NCBI RefSeq assembly: GCF_018616375.1
Contig: NZ_JAEQBB010000009.1
Coordinates: forward strand, 1 to 64,000
DNA from: Exiguobacterium sp. J17977
GTDB taxonomy: Bacteria > Bacillota > Bacilli > Exiguobacteriales > Exiguobacteriaceae
DNA: 64,000 bases
Reading direction: 5' to 3'
Under the pieces are notes generated by a model. That model saw only the letters and a list, made by a program, of their open reading frames with translations. It had not been told where the DNA came from and did not search any database. Numbering within the stretch: position 1 is the first letter of the stretch; each line of letters starts with the position of its first letter. The translations under genes were made by a program, and so were the position numbers. Shown piece after piece: positions 1-8,171 of the stretch.

Positions 1-21
1 AGCGCCTCGAGCACATGGAAC

Positions 22-65
22 ACAAAAAAAGACGAACCAAATCGCGATGGGCGATTTGGTTCGTC
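22..65 (-). terminator. Rho-independent terminator of the que operon
   Basis: A perfect 15-bp stem (31-45 with 51-65) is followed, on the minus strand, by a run of seven or more T. It lies downstream of queF and would end the minus-strand queCDEF transcript. Confidence 0.8.
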
Positions 66-76
66 AACAGCCTGAA

Positions 77-109
77 GAAGTAGGCGCCGATGAGCGCCTA
101 CTTCTTTGT
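77..109 (+). terminator. Hairpin terminator, plus strand
   Basis: An 11-bp stem (77-87 with 94-104) is followed by tttgtc. It probably ends a plus-strand gene lying before the window, facing the que operon. Positions 1-76 hold no convincing gene. Confidence 0.5.
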
Positions 110-112
110 CTA

Positions 113-601
113 TTAGCGGTTATCGACCGTCTCTGGATATAAATCGTGGTTGAAGAGGCGATGCTCGGCCATCTTCTCGTATTTCGTGCCCGGCTTGCCG
201 TAGTTGTAGTACGGGTCAATCGAGATGCCGCCGCGTGGCGTGAATTTGCCCCACACTTCGAGATAGCGCGGCTCCATCAACTTGACGAGGTCTTTTCCGA
301 TAACGTTAATGCAGTTCTCATGGAAGTCTCCGTGGTTGCGGAAGCTGAACAAGTACAGCTTGAGCGATTTCGATTCGACGAGCTTCTCGTCCGGGATGTA
401 TGAGATGTAAATCGTGGCGAAGTCCGGTTGGTTCGTGATCGGGCAGAGCGACGTGAACTCCGGTGCGTTGAATTTCACGAAGTAGTCGTTCTCCGGGTGA
501 CGGTTCGGGAACGCCTCGAGGACGTCCGGTGCGTATTCAAAAATGTAGGGGACGCTCTTCTGTCCGAGGAGCGACAAGTCTTGTAAGTCTTCTGGTCTCA
601 T
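113..601 (-). CDS. queF: NADPH-dependent preQ0 reductase QueF
   Basis: Cytosolic enzyme that reduces the nitrile of 7-cyano-7-deazaguanine (preQ0) to the amine preQ1, the last free-base step of queuosine synthesis. The 162-residue product has the short unimodal QueF layout: nucleophile Cys53 in [10 protein letters not shown], general acid Asp60, the QueF motif around Glu76 (ESKSLK), and His94/Glu95 in DFHEN. The start was set at 601 because TAAGGAG lies just upstream of that ATG; an in-frame ATG at 679 lies inside queE and lacks such a site. It is the last gene of queC-queD-queE-queF and sits directly before a strong terminator. Confidence 0.97.
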   Translation of the reverse strand: MRPEDLQDLSLLGQKSVPYIFEYAPDVLEAFPNRHPENDYFVKFNAPEFTSLCPITNQPDFATIYISYIPDEKLVESKSLKLYLFSFRNHGDFHENCINVIGKDLVKLMEPRYLEVWGKFTPRGGISIDPYYNYGKPGTKYEKMAEHRLFNHDLYPETVDNR

Positions 602-612
602 GAGTATTCTCC

Positions 613-1308
613 TTAGACGCCACGTTCGTTGGCGTACAGTAATGTGTGCAGTTGTGGCAGGACACGGACGCTTTGCCATGACGGGTCACGGGCGACGTCC
701 TCCCATAGTTCTTTCAAGCGACGAAGCTGGGCGTCGGTGATGTCACCGTCCGCACCAGGCTCAGGATTGCCGGCCGATAAGTACATGACGTCCGGCGTAT
801 AGCGCGTCTGGACCGATTTCGCATAGGCGAGGTCGAGTTCATCGAAGACGGCGACTTTGAACGTCATCTGTTCGGGGCGCAGTCGTTCGACGATGGCGTC
901 GAGTTTCTCCCAGTCGGTCGTCATGCCGGAAGAAGGTGGTTTCGGGCTGAGCGTCACGTCGTCGATGTCAGACAGCCAGTCTTGATAGCGACTGCCTTGC
1001 GTCTCGACGGCAAGCTTGACGTCACGCGCCTTCAATTTCGCTACGAGCTCTTTCATCGCGGCGATGAGGAGCGGGTTACCGCCCGAAATGGTGACGTAGT
1101 CATACACACCGAGTGCGTCGAGCCGTTCGATGATTTCGTCGGCTGTGAGCATGTCGGGTTTCTCCGAGCCGTCCCATGTGAAGGCAGAGTCGCACCATGA
1201 ACAGCGATAATCGCAACCGGCGGTCCGGACGAACATCGTCTTTTGTCCGATGGCGCGGCCTTCCCCTTGAAACGTCGGGCCGAACACTTCGAGGACAGGG
1301 ATTTTCAT
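613..1308 (-). CDS. queE: 7-carboxy-7-deazaguanine synthase QueE (radical SAM)
   Basis: Radical S-adenosylmethionine enzyme converting 6-carboxy-tetrahydropterin to 7-carboxy-7-deazaguanine. The iron-sulfur cluster cysteines are Cys32, Cys36 and Cys39 (CX3CX2C), followed by a TISGGNP segment typical of QueE. The product is 231 residues. The ATG at 1308 overlaps the queD stop codon (TGATG), so translation is probably coupled. An in-frame ATG 15 bases upstream lies inside queD and is less likely. Confidence 0.96.
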   Translation of the reverse strand: MKIPVLEVFGPTFQGEGRAIGQKTMFVRTAGCDYRCSWCDSAFTWDGSEKPDMLTADEIIERLDALGVYDYVTISGGNPLLIAAMKELVAKLKARDVKLAVETQGSRYQDWLSDIDDVTLSPKPPSSGMTTDWEKLDAIVERLRPEQMTFKVAVFDELDLAYAKSVQTRYTPDVMYLSAGNPEPGADGDITDAQLRRLKELWEDVARDPSWQSVRVLPQLHTLLYANERGV

Positions 1309-1763
1309 CAGTCCACCAACCATTCGCGGCGGAACTCGGCGTACGACGTCGGTGTCTCGTACAGTTTGACGAATTCGACGCGGACGTCGCGCTCGTCAGG
1401 CAAGTGCATGGCGAGCTGCTCGAAAATCCAGTAGCACATGTTTTCGGCAGTCGTATTCATATAAGGTAACGACTCATTCAAATAACGATGGTCGAGGTAT
1501 GGTTCGAGTTCTTCTTTAAAGATGGCTTTCAGGTCGCCAAAGTCGAGCGTCATGCCACGGTTGTCTAAAAATCCGCTGATGCCCATTTGCAATTTATACG
1601 TATGTCCGTGTAGCGCGCGGCATTTGCCGTCATAATCGAACAAGTGATGAGCGGCGTCGAACGTCACTTCTTTGACGATTTGGACGCGGTGCGGACAATA
1701 GATGAGCGAGCCTTCTTGTTTGGCTTCGACACTCGTCGGGGCGAGGAATGGGGCGTTCTTCAT
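1308..1763 (-). CDS. queD: 6-carboxy-5,6,7,8-tetrahydropterin synthase QueD
   Basis: Makes 6-carboxytetrahydropterin from dihydroneopterin triphosphate, the first committed queuosine step after GTP cyclohydrolase I. The 151-residue protein carries the zinc ligands His39, His52 and His54 (AAHH and HGH motifs) and the catalytic Cys48. Its start overlaps the queC stop by four bases (ATGA) and its stop overlaps the queE start, so the cluster is one translationally coupled operon. Confidence 0.96.
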   Translation of the reverse strand: MKNAPFLAPTSVEAKQEGSLIYCPHRVQIVKEVTFDAAHHLFDYDGKCRALHGHTYKLQMGISGFLDNRGMTLDFGDLKAIFKEELEPYLDHRYLNESLPYMNTTAENMCYWIFEQLAMHLPDERDVRVEFVKLYETPTSYAEFRREWLVD

Positions 1764-2404
1764 ACGCGTACCTCCTCATAAGCGGCGAGGCCGTTTTGAC
1801 GGAGCACGCAAGCCGGGCATTCGCCGCAACCTGATCCGAGGATGCCGTTATAGCACGTGAGCGTCCGTTCTTTGACGTAATCGAACGCACCGAGCTGATC
1901 CGCGAGTTCCCACGTCTGCTTTTTATCGAGCCACATGAGCGGCGTGTCGATGACGAACGGATAGTCCATCGCCAAGTTGAGCGTCACGTTCAAGGACTTG
2001 ACGAATTGGTCCCGGCAATCCGGGTAACCGGAGAAGTCGGTTTCACATACACCGGTGACGATGTGATGCATCCCGAGCTGTTTGGCCATAACGGCCGCAA
2101 AGGATAAGAATAAGTGATTGCGTCCATCGACGAACGTGTTTGGGACGTCCGCATTGTCGATATCGAGATCATGTCTCGTGAGCGCATTAGAGGTGAGTTG
2201 TCCAAGTAAGGACAAGTCGAGGACGTGGTGCGGGACCTCGATTTCGGCCGCGATTTCTTTTGCGACCTCGATTTCCGCGTCATGGCGTTGCCCGTAGGCG
2301 AACGTCACCGCTTCCACATGAGAGAATTGTTGTTTTGCCCAAAATAGGCAGGTGGTTGAATCTTGACCGCCGCTAAAGACGACCAATGCTTTTTCGTGTT
2401 GCAA
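1760..2404 (-). CDS. queC: 7-cyano-7-deazaguanine synthase QueC, TTG start
   Basis: ATP-dependent enzyme turning 7-carboxy-7-deazaguanine into preQ0. It has the PP-loop SGGQDS at residues 11-16 and a C-terminal zinc knuckle (GCGECPAC). The longest reading frame opens with GTG at 2413, but that codon abuts the Shine-Dalgarno sequence. The TTG at 2404 lies six bases after AAGGAAGTG and gives an N-terminus that aligns residue for residue with the remembered Bacillus QueC start, so I chose it (214 residues). First gene of queCDEF. Confidence 0.93.
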   Translation of the reverse strand: MQHEKALVVFSGGQDSTTCLFWAKQQFSHVEAVTFAYGQRHDAEIEVAKEIAAEIEVPHHVLDLSLLGQLTSNALTRHDLDIDNADVPNTFVDGRNHLFLSFAAVMAKQLGMHHIVTGVCETDFSGYPDCRDQFVKSLNVTLNLAMDYPFVIDTPLMWLDKKQTWELADQLGAFDYVKERTLTCYNGILGSGCGECPACVLRQNGLAAYEEVRV

Positions 2405-2422
2405 CGTGCACACTTCCTTTTT

Positions 2423-2459
2423 CGCTAGTTTTGATGTCGGAGGAGGTTACGAACTCCGG
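2423..2459 (-). promoter_or_regulatory. Probable preQ1-I riboswitch upstream of queC
   Basis: On the minus strand a 5-bp stem (CGGAG/CTCCG) encloses a loop containing GTAACC and is followed by an A-rich tail (CATCAAAACTAG) just before the queC ribosome binding site. This resembles the compact preQ1-I pseudoknot, especially the Thermoanaerobacter tengcongensis version. queCDEF operons in Bacillus carry such an element. The match was made by eye, so an unrelated hairpin is possible. Confidence 0.55.
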
Positions 2460-2498
2460 AGGTCACCCTCGAGCGTTTACTTTACCATAAAAAGACGT

Positions 2499-2527
2499 TT
2501 GACAGGGAAAAGAGAAGCAGGTATAGT
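2499..2527 (+). promoter_or_regulatory. Sigma-A promoter for the NhaC-type gene
   Basis: TTGACA at 2499-2504 and TATAGT at 2522-2527 are separated by 17 bases, a near-consensus housekeeping promoter 86 bases before the coding start. Confidence 0.75.
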
Positions 2528-2612
2528 AAAGAACATCACTGAAACACTTTCGCGCATAAAAGCGTTTAAGCGGTTAGGTAGAAAATGATGGAACTGAAAG
2601 GAGGGGACGTCG

Positions 2613-3989
2613 ATGCAGATGAAAGGAAAAGAGGCTGTATTCGTCGTGCTGATGAGCGGGATTTCCCTGCTCGCACTGATGTTTTTGGCCAAAGCGACGC
2701 CACATATGGCAATCTTTGGCACAATGGTATTAATAGGGGGTTACGCGTATTATCGGACGCGTGATTTCAAACGAATCGAAGCGGCGATGATTAGCGGGAT
2801 TCGTGAAGCCATCATGCCGGTCTTGATTTTACTGCTCATCGGGATGTTAATTGGCGTATGGCAAATGTCTGGCACCGTGGCGACGATCCTCTCCATCGGT
2901 TTAGATACAATTTCAGCACAATGGTTCTTGCCGAGCGTCCTGCTCATCACGATGATCGTCTCGTCGTTCACGGGCAGTGCCTTTACGACAGTCGGTACGG
3001 TCGGGGTCGCCTTGTTCGGAATCGGGATGGCGCTCGGGATTTCTCCGGCGCTCGCGGCCGGGGCCATCGTTTCGGGTGCACTCTTCGGTGACAAGATGAG
3101 TCCGCTCTCGGATACGACGAACTTCGCACCGGCCGTGGCTGGTGTCAAACTGTTCGACCATATCCGCTTTATGATGGGGACGACCGTACCGGCCATCCTC
3201 ATCACCCTCGTCTTGTTCACGCTTCTCGGTCGGAGCGGTCAAGCGGCCGATACGACGCAAATCGCGGAAGCGCAGGCGGCACTCGCTGGACGATTCAACT
3301 TGTCTTGGTTGACGCTGCTCGCGCCGGTTCTCGTCGCGGTGCTTGCGTTCCGCCGCATGCCGGTCTTGCCGACGATGCTCGTCGGGATGTTCGCCGGGGT
3401 GTTGACGGCTGGTTTCGTTCAAGGCAACTGGAACGTCACAAACTGGTTCGGTGTCATGCAGGCCGGGTTCAATTCGGGCGTCGAGAACGAGACGATTGCA
3501 GCTGTGCTCGATCGTGGCGGACTCGAGTCGATGCTCTGGTCGGTCAGTCTCGTCTTGATTGCACTCGCGTTCGGTGGTCTGCTCCGTGAACTCGGCGTAT
3601 TCCAAGCAGTCGTCGATGCGTTGCTCGAACGGTTGAAGTCACCTGGAAGCTCGGTCTTGTCTGTCGTCCTCAGCTCGATTGGCGTCAACTTGCTCGCTGG
3701 CGAACAGTACTTGTCAATCTTGCTCCCAGGTCAAGCGTTCAAGCAAGGGTTCATCGATCGCGGCATCGATCCCCGTTACTTGTCACGTGCCCTCGAAGAT
3801 GGCGGGACGGTCATCAACCCGCTCATCCCATGGGGCGTGTCGGGTGCGTTCTTTGCGGCCACGCTCGGCGTGCCGGTACTTGAATACGCACCGTTCGCCT
3901 TCTTCCTCTGGCTCAGCCCGATTTTCTCGATTATTCTCGGATACGTGAAGTTGGGAAAGCAGCGTGAGACGATGCGAATCGCATCTTAA
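2613..3989 (+). CDS. NhaC-family Na+/H+ antiporter
   Basis: Predicted inner-membrane antiporter of 458 residues with about 11-12 hydrophobic helices. The block SGALFGDKMSPLSDTTN (around residues 150-170) and the later AGEQY and GGTVINPLIPWG segments are hallmarks of the NhaC superfamily. Members exchange Na+ for H+ or, in the MleN branch, malate plus Na+ for lactate plus H+; the sequence alone does not decide. AAGGAGGGG sits six bases before the ATG. Transcribed alone between a strong promoter and a bidirectional terminator. Confidence 0.85.
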   Translation: MQMKGKEAVFVVLMSGISLLALMFLAKATPHMAIFGTMVLIGGYAYYRTRDFKRIEAAMISGIREAIMPVLILLLIGMLIGVWQMSGTVATILSIGLDTISAQWFLPSVLLITMIVSSFTGSAFTTVGTVGVALFGIGMALGISPALAAGAIVSGALFGDKMSPLSDTTNFAPAVAGVKLFDHIRFMMGTTVPAILITLVLFTLLGRSGQAADTTQIAEAQAALAGRFNLSWLTLLAPVLVAVLAFRRMPVLPTMLVGMFAGVLTAGFVQGNWNVTNWFGVMQAGFNSGVENETIAAVLDRGGLESMLWSVSLVLIALAFGGLLRELGVFQAVVDALLERLKSPGSSVLSVVLSSIGVNLLAGEQYLSILLPGQAFKQGFIDRGIDPRYLSRALEDGGTVINPLIPWGVSGAFFAATLGVPVLEYAPFAFFLWLSPIFSIILGYVKLGKQRETMRIAS

Positions 3990-4001
3990 TCGAATCACTT
4001 C

Positions 4002-4041
4002 AAAAACCATCCAGGACAATTAGCTGTCCTGGATGGTTTTT
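4002..4041. terminator. Bidirectional terminator between convergent genes
   Basis: A 17-bp stem (4002-4018 with 4025-4041) has A residues on the left and T residues on the right, so it can end both the antiporter transcript and the Nudix transcript. Confidence 0.85.
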
Positions 4042-4048
4042 GAGTGTC

Positions 4049-4522
4049 TCAAGTAAAAGAGCTCTCAAGTTCCCATAGCGCATCTCCGAACTGGTCGATG
4101 AGCGCCTGAGCCCTCGATTCGATATCCGGTGGTAGGTCAGCTCTTGAGAAATACTGCAAGTCCAGACTTTCTTCGTCGTTCATGGCCAGTGTCCCTTGCA
4201 CGCGCTTCGCATGGAAGAGGTTGATGACACTATGCGTCTCGTCTCCGTTCGGATACTTGAAGTAAAACTTCGGTCCCGAACAGACACCGACGAGTTCGAA
4301 TTGATTGGTTTCAAGACCAGTCTCTTCATTCAATTCACGAGCGGCCACTTCTTCTAACGTCTCATTCAACTCCATCGAGCCTCCGGGCAATCCCCAATCA
4401 TTCGTATCGGACCGATGTTGGAACAACAGCTCCCCGTATTCGTTCAACACGAGGATGGTCGCCCCGACACTGATGAGCGGTCTGCTCCCGACTGTCTGTC
4501 TTAACTCTAATAGATACCCCAT
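4049..4522 (-). CDS. Nudix hydrolase
   Basis: Hydrolase acting on a nucleoside diphosphate linked to another moiety; the substrate cannot be told from sequence. The Nudix box spans residues 48-70, GX5EX7REXXEEXGL, with REL and EETGL intact. I start at 4522, where the protein begins MGYLLELR as in the YvcI-like group (157 residues), with GAGG about eight bases upstream. An upstream ATG at 4567 with AAAGGGA before it would add 15 residues and remains possible. It is divergent from the DNA glycosylase at 4651, though nothing shows a functional link. Confidence 0.85.
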   Translation of the reverse strand: MGYLLELRQTVGSRPLISVGATILVLNEYGELLFQHRSDTNDWGLPGGSMELNETLEEVAARELNEETGLETNQFELVGVCSGPKFYFKYPNGDETHSVINLFHAKRVQGTLAMNDEESLDLQYFSRADLPPDIESRAQALIDQFGDALWELESSFT

Positions 4523-4650
4523 TTTTTTCGCCTCGCTTTCTCGTATGTCATACCATTCTGCTTCCATCCTGAATTCCCTTTGACTACGAAGGGCATCTTT
4601 TTTGTGTCCGTGCGCCAACGTTTGCGAAAATAGATGGAGGAGGGATGACG

Positions 4651-5235
4651 ATGAAACGACTCGACCCATCATTTTATGAACAACCGACGATTGAATTGGC
4701 ACGCTCATTGCTCGGGCAGTATCTCGTCCACAATCATCTCGACGGTCAGATTGTCGGCAAAATCGTCGAGACGGAGGCCTATCTCGGTGCCGTCGATCGG
4801 GCGGCCCATAGTTTCGGGGGCAGACGGACGAACCGGACCGAGGTCATGTTCGGATTGCCGGGACACGTCTATACGTATCAGATGCACACACATACACTCT
4901 TGAACGTCGTGAGCGGTCCGGTCGGCACGCCGGAAGCCGTCCTCATCCGAGCCATCGAGCCGATTGAAGGACAGGCGATTATCGACATGCATCGTCCTGG
5001 CATCAAACGGTTCGATCAGACGAACGGTCCTGGGAAACTGACGAAAGCGCTCGGGATTACGATGGACTTGTATGGCCACTCGCTCCAACAGGAACCGCTC
5101 TATATCGTTGAAGGGGACGTCATTCCGGACATCGAGGCCGGTCCGCGCATCGGGATTCCGAACACGGGCGAAGCGCGTGACTACCCGTATCGCTTCTTCG
5201 AACGGACCAATCCGTACGTCTCCAAGTTTCGCTGA
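4651..5235 (+). CDS. DNA-3-methyladenine glycosylase (AAG/MPG family)
   Basis: Base-excision repair glycosylase removing alkylated purines and hypoxanthine from DNA. The 194-residue protein matches the mammalian-type AAG fold rather than AlkA: GKIVETEAYLG with the catalytic Glu, the H-S-F-GGRR-T-R segment and the FGLPGH-YTY core. Two ATG codons lie six bases apart; the second (4651) is ten bases after GGAGG and is preferred, as the first almost touches the Shine-Dalgarno sequence. Confidence 0.93.
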   Translation: MKRLDPSFYEQPTIELARSLLGQYLVHNHLDGQIVGKIVETEAYLGAVDRAAHSFGGRRTNRTEVMFGLPGHVYTYQMHTHTLLNVVSGPVGTPEAVLIRAIEPIEGQAIIDMHRPGIKRFDQTNGPGKLTKALGITMDLYGHSLQQEPLYIVEGDVIPDIEAGPRIGIPNTGEARDYPYRFFERTNPYVSKFR

Positions 5236-5260
5236 ATGTTTATGGTCCGGTTAGGTGTGG

Positions 5261-5298
5261 AACACTCCCTATGTGCATATAAATAATGAGGGAGTGTT
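5261..5298 (+). promoter_or_regulatory. Hairpin whose 3' arm holds the next ribosome binding site
   Basis: Ten-base perfect arms (5261-5270 and 5289-5298) flank an 18-base loop. The 3' arm contains the GAGGGAGTG Shine-Dalgarno of the gene at 5304. RNA reading through from the glycosylase would hide this site. The AT-rich loop (TATAAA) could be part of a promoter starting RNA inside the hairpin, which would leave the site free. Confidence 0.5.
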
Positions 5299-5303
5299 TC
5301 AAT

Positions 5304-5816
5304 ATGGCAAAAGTAGCAACGCTAATCACAGACATGTTTGAAGACGTAGAGTTCACGGGTCCACGCGACGCATTGGTGGAAGCGGGGCACGACGTTGTCA
5401 CAATTGAAAAGAAAGCTGGGAACACGGTCGAAGGCAAACAAGGGGAGTCGAAGGTCACCATCGACAAAGCCATCGACGACGTGTCACCGGAAGACTTTGA
5501 CGCACTGCTCTTACCGGGCGGATTCTCACCTGACTTGTTGCGCGAAGATGACCGTTTCGTCCAGTTCGCCAAGGCGTTCATGGACGCGAAAAAACCGGTG
5601 TTCGCCATCTGTCACGGACCACAGCTGTTGATTACGGCGAAGACGCTCGAAGGCCGCGATGCGACGGGCTACAAGTCGATTAAAGTCGACATGGAATACG
5701 CCGGAGCGAAGTATGCGGACAAAGAAGTCGTCGTCTGCCAAGAACAGCTCGTGACGAGCCGACAACCGGATGACATCCCGGCGTTCAATCGCGAGATGCT
5801 CAATTTGCTCAAATAA
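5304..5816 (+). CDS. DJ-1/PfpI family protein (YfkM-like)
   Basis: Type 1 glutamine amidotransferase-like protein of 170 residues, in the family of PfpI, YhbO and Bacillus YfkM, proposed stress or glyoxal-detoxifying enzymes. The nucleophile elbow is AICHGP with Cys103 and His104; the acidic partner near the N-terminus (Glu13 or Glu16, in FEDVEF) is present. The start at 5304 follows GAGGGAGTG by seven bases. The actual substrate is unknown. Monocistronic, ended by a clear terminator. Confidence 0.88.
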   Translation: MAKVATLITDMFEDVEFTGPRDALVEAGHDVVTIEKKAGNTVEGKQGESKVTIDKAIDDVSPEDFDALLLPGGFSPDLLREDDRFVQFAKAFMDAKKPVFAICHGPQLLITAKTLEGRDATGYKSIKVDMEYAGAKYADKEVVVCQEQLVTSRQPDDIPAFNREMLNLLK

Positions 5817-5823
5817 TGTGCAG

Positions 5824-5851
5824 GCCACGGAATATTTCCGTGGCTTTTTTT
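5824..5851 (+). terminator. Rho-independent terminator
   Basis: Eight-base stem (5824-5831 with 5837-5844), five-base loop, then seven T. It ends the PfpI-family transcript. Confidence 0.85.
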
Positions 5852-5886
5852 GTGTCAGCGGGAATAGACAAATAAGGAGGAGATGT

Positions 5887-5916
5887 ATGATGAAACGAGC
5901 ACGTTCACCTAGTTAA
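5887..5916 (+). other. Short leader ORF in frame with the MFS gene
   Basis: AAGGAGGAG is followed by two adjacent ATG codons (5887, 5890) and a reading frame that ends at TAA (5914) after nine residues. The frame is the same as that of the transporter beginning at 5932. It is either the cut-off true N-terminus of the transporter or a leader peptide. Confidence 0.6.
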
Positions 5917-5931
5917 GTCGGTCGAAACGTT

Positions 5932-7077
5932 GTGTTGCTCGGCTGGATCCGTTGGTTCGATGCCCTCATCCCGGCCTACACGATTGAACGTCTGTTTTGG
6001 GAGTCACGGACGATCACGATTCAAGAGGTTGTCTATCTCGAGATGATTTACGCCGTCCTCGTCGTGACGCTTGAAGTGCCGACGGGTGTCCTCGCCGACC
6101 GATTTGAGCGGCGGCGGCTGATGCAGATCGGGGTCGGGTTGGAATGTCTATCGTTTATCGTTCTGCTGTTGTCGTTCTCGTTTGTCGGGTTTGCTGTCGC
6201 CATCGGCTTGTCGGGCATTGGAGCGGCGTTTCGAAGCGGGGCCGAGAATGCGTTGCTGTATGAGACGCTCGAACAGGACGGAAAGGTGGGAACGTTTGAA
6301 CGCACGGTCGGTCGATTGAACGTCATCGGAATCGTCGCAGCCGTGCTCGCGGCCCTCAGTGGCAGTCTGTTGGCGACACGCTTCCCGTTTGAGCTGAATT
6401 ACGTGCTGTCGATTGTCAGTTTGTTCATCGCGACGACATGCAGCCTCGGTCTGATTGAACCGAAGCGAGTCGTATCGGACGAACGGTTGATGTGGGCGGA
6501 CATCGCGGCCGGTTTCCGCTTCATCCGGCAACATCGTCGCGTGTTCATCGTAACGTCGTTGTTTGTTGTGACCATTGGTGCGTTCAATTTTATCGATGAG
6601 TTCTGGCAGTTGTATGCGCGCGATGTCGAGCTTCCGATTTATTGGTTCGGGATGATGTCAACGATTCTGCTGCTCATCCAAATACCAGGACAGTTGGTCG
6701 CACCGATGCTGTTACGCTTTGCCACGGCCGAGCGTTGGTTGCGCTGGATCGGGTGGGGCACCGGTATCGGCTTTGTCGTTCTTGGCCTCTATCCAGGGCC
6801 GAGCGGTCTCCTGTTGATGGCTGGAATGGCCTGTCTTATTGGAATCGTCGAGCCGCTCTATCTCGGGGCGTTGCATCACCGTGTCCCATCCGGAATCCGG
6901 GCGACGACAGAATCGTCGGTCTCGATGTTGCTGCATGGCGGCATCATCCTGTTCGGGCTCGTGTTTGCCGTCGGGGCAGGGGTGACGCTGTTCGCCGCCT
7001 TTTTGTTCATCGGGATTACCGTTTGTGTGCATCAAGCGATTGTCACGGTCAGAGCGTGGAAAGAGGATGCTTCCTGA
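5932..7077 (+). CDS. MFS transporter, start disrupted by an in-frame stop
   Basis: Major facilitator superfamily permease of about 381 residues and 11-12 helices. The loop motif GVLADRFERRRLM after the second helix is the classic MFS G-X-X-X-D-R-X-G/R-R-R signature. Substrate unknown. Its first possible codon, GTG at 5932, has no Shine-Dalgarno sequence, whereas a strong site lies 45-50 bases upstream before two ATG codons in the same frame, separated by TAA at 5914. A nonsense mutation, a sequencing error, or reinitiation after a nine-codon leader would each explain this. The rest of the frame is intact and codon use is normal, so any loss is recent. Confidence 0.75.
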   Translation: MLLGWIRWFDALIPAYTIERLFWESRTITIQEVVYLEMIYAVLVVTLEVPTGVLADRFERRRLMQIGVGLECLSFIVLLLSFSFVGFAVAIGLSGIGAAFRSGAENALLYETLEQDGKVGTFERTVGRLNVIGIVAAVLAALSGSLLATRFPFELNYVLSIVSLFIATTCSLGLIEPKRVVSDERLMWADIAAGFRFIRQHRRVFIVTSLFVVTIGAFNFIDEFWQLYARDVELPIYWFGMMSTILLLIQIPGQLVAPMLLRFATAERWLRWIGWGTGIGFVVLGLYPGPSGLLLMAGMACLIGIVEPLYLGALHHRVPSGIRATTESSVSMLLHGGIILFGLVFAVGAGVTLFAAFLFIGITVCVHQAIVTVRAWKEDAS

Positions 7078-7092
7078 AGCGTCCTCTTTTTT
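7063..7092 (+). terminator. Rho-independent terminator overlapping the MFS stop codon
   Basis: Ten-base stem (7063-7072 with 7077-7086) followed by six T; the transporter stop codon lies in the loop. Confidence 0.85.
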
Positions 7093-7166
7093 ACGCCTCA
7101 AGACCTAGGGCGGTTGAGAATAAATTTGTGTATGATAAGAAACAATACTGGAGTAGGAGATAAACA

Positions 7167-8000
7167 ATGGAATGGTATGAATTATTTATTGGCTTTTTGT
7201 TAGGCGTCGTCGAAGGACTGACAGAGTTTGCTCCGGTATCGTCAACGGGACATATGATTCTTGTGGACGACCTGTGGCTCAACTCGAGCAGCTTCCTCGG
7301 TCAAGAGGTGGCCAACACGTTTAAGATCGTGATTCAACTCGGTTCGATTTTAGCGGTCATCGTCGTATTTCGGAATCGGTTCAAAGAGTTGTTGAATCCG
7401 AAGGAGTTGCTCGCGATTCGCAGCAGCGGGCCGACAAAGAAACTGAACTTGCTACATATCTTCATCGGTCTGCTCCCTGCAGCCGTGCTTGGCCTATTGT
7501 TTGAAGACTATATCGATGAGAACTTGTTCTCCATCAAGACCGTTTTGATTGGGCTCGTCATCGGGGCATTCTTCATGATTGCCGCGGACTTGTCAGGCGT
7601 GAAGCGGCAAACGACGGCAACGCTCGATGAGATTTCGTATAAACAAGCGCTCGGTGTCGGCTTGATTCAATGTTTCTCGCTCTGGCCAGGCTTTTCACGC
7701 TCAGGGTCGACCATTTCGGGCGGGGTCCTTTTAGGGATGAGTCACCGGGCCGCGGCGGACTTCACGTTCATCATGGCCGTACCGATTATGTTCGGTGCCA
7801 GTGCGCTGTCGCTCTACAGCAAATGGGAGTACTTCACGATGGCGACCCTCCCGGTCTTCCTTGTCGGATTCATTAGCGCGTTTTTGTTCGCGCTCTTGTC
7901 GATTAAGTTCTTCTTGAAGTTGATTAACAAAGTGAAGTTGACGCCGTTCGCGATTTATCGCATCGTGTTGGCTGCTGTCATTTACTTCTTGTACTTCTAA
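7167..8000 (+). CDS. uppP: Undecaprenyl-diphosphatase UppP (BacA)
   Basis: Membrane enzyme that dephosphorylates undecaprenyl pyrophosphate, recycling the lipid carrier for peptidoglycan and teichoic acids and giving bacitracin tolerance. The 277-residue polytopic protein shows both family signatures: EGLTEFAPVSSTGH (residues 17-29) with the active-site Glu residues, and GFSRSGSTISGG (about 174-185) with the catalytic Arg. TAGGAGATAAAC lies before the ATG. Single gene. Confidence 0.96.
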   Translation: MEWYELFIGFLLGVVEGLTEFAPVSSTGHMILVDDLWLNSSSFLGQEVANTFKIVIQLGSILAVIVVFRNRFKELLNPKELLAIRSSGPTKKLNLLHIFIGLLPAAVLGLLFEDYIDENLFSIKTVLIGLVIGAFFMIAADLSGVKRQTTATLDEISYKQALGVGLIQCFSLWPGFSRSGSTISGGVLLGMSHRAAADFTFIMAVPIMFGASALSLYSKWEYFTMATLPVFLVGFISAFLFALLSIKFFLKLINKVKLTPFAIYRIVLAAVIYFLYF

Positions 8001-8004
8001 GAAA

Positions 8005-8031
8005 AAAAGCGCATGTCAGCACATGCGCTTT
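8005..8031. terminator. Terminator hairpin after uppP
   Basis: Eleven-base stem (8006-8016 with 8021-8031). The T run is short on the plus strand but long on the minus strand, so it can also end transcripts coming from bshB2. Confidence 0.75.
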
Positions 8032-8078
8032 GAAACCAATGATCCATCAAGTTCGTATAACCAAGTAGAGGTGAGAAC

Positions 8079-8171
8079 ATGGAACATATCGTTGTCGTAT
8101 TGGGAACATTAATCGGCTTAGGGGCTGTCGGTACATTGCTGTACGTGTCACGCCTTGCCTATGAATCATGA
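8079..8171 (+). CDS. Small single-helix membrane protein, 30 residues
   Basis: An ATG at 8079 follows AGAGGTGA with good spacing and opens a 30-codon frame. Residues 4-23 form one glycine-rich hydrophobic helix (IVVVLGTLIGLGAVGTLLYV), followed by a short polar tail. The stop overlaps the end of the convergent bshB2 gene by six bases. I do not recognise it; such peptides often stabilise or tune membrane complexes. Too short to be sure that it is translated. Confidence 0.5.
   Translation: MEHIVVVLGTLIGLGAVGTLLYVSRLAYES

Noticed and set aside
1-76. Short open frames at the left edge (for example ATG at 15)
   Set aside because: The region is a terminator hairpin for the que operon; no ribosome site and no sensible product.
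2913-3605. Long charged reading frames on the strand opposite membrane protein genes (here and at 42813-43706, 45643-46374)
   Set aside because: They mirror the codon pattern of the real genes on the other strand, lack ribosome sites and give low-complexity charged products.
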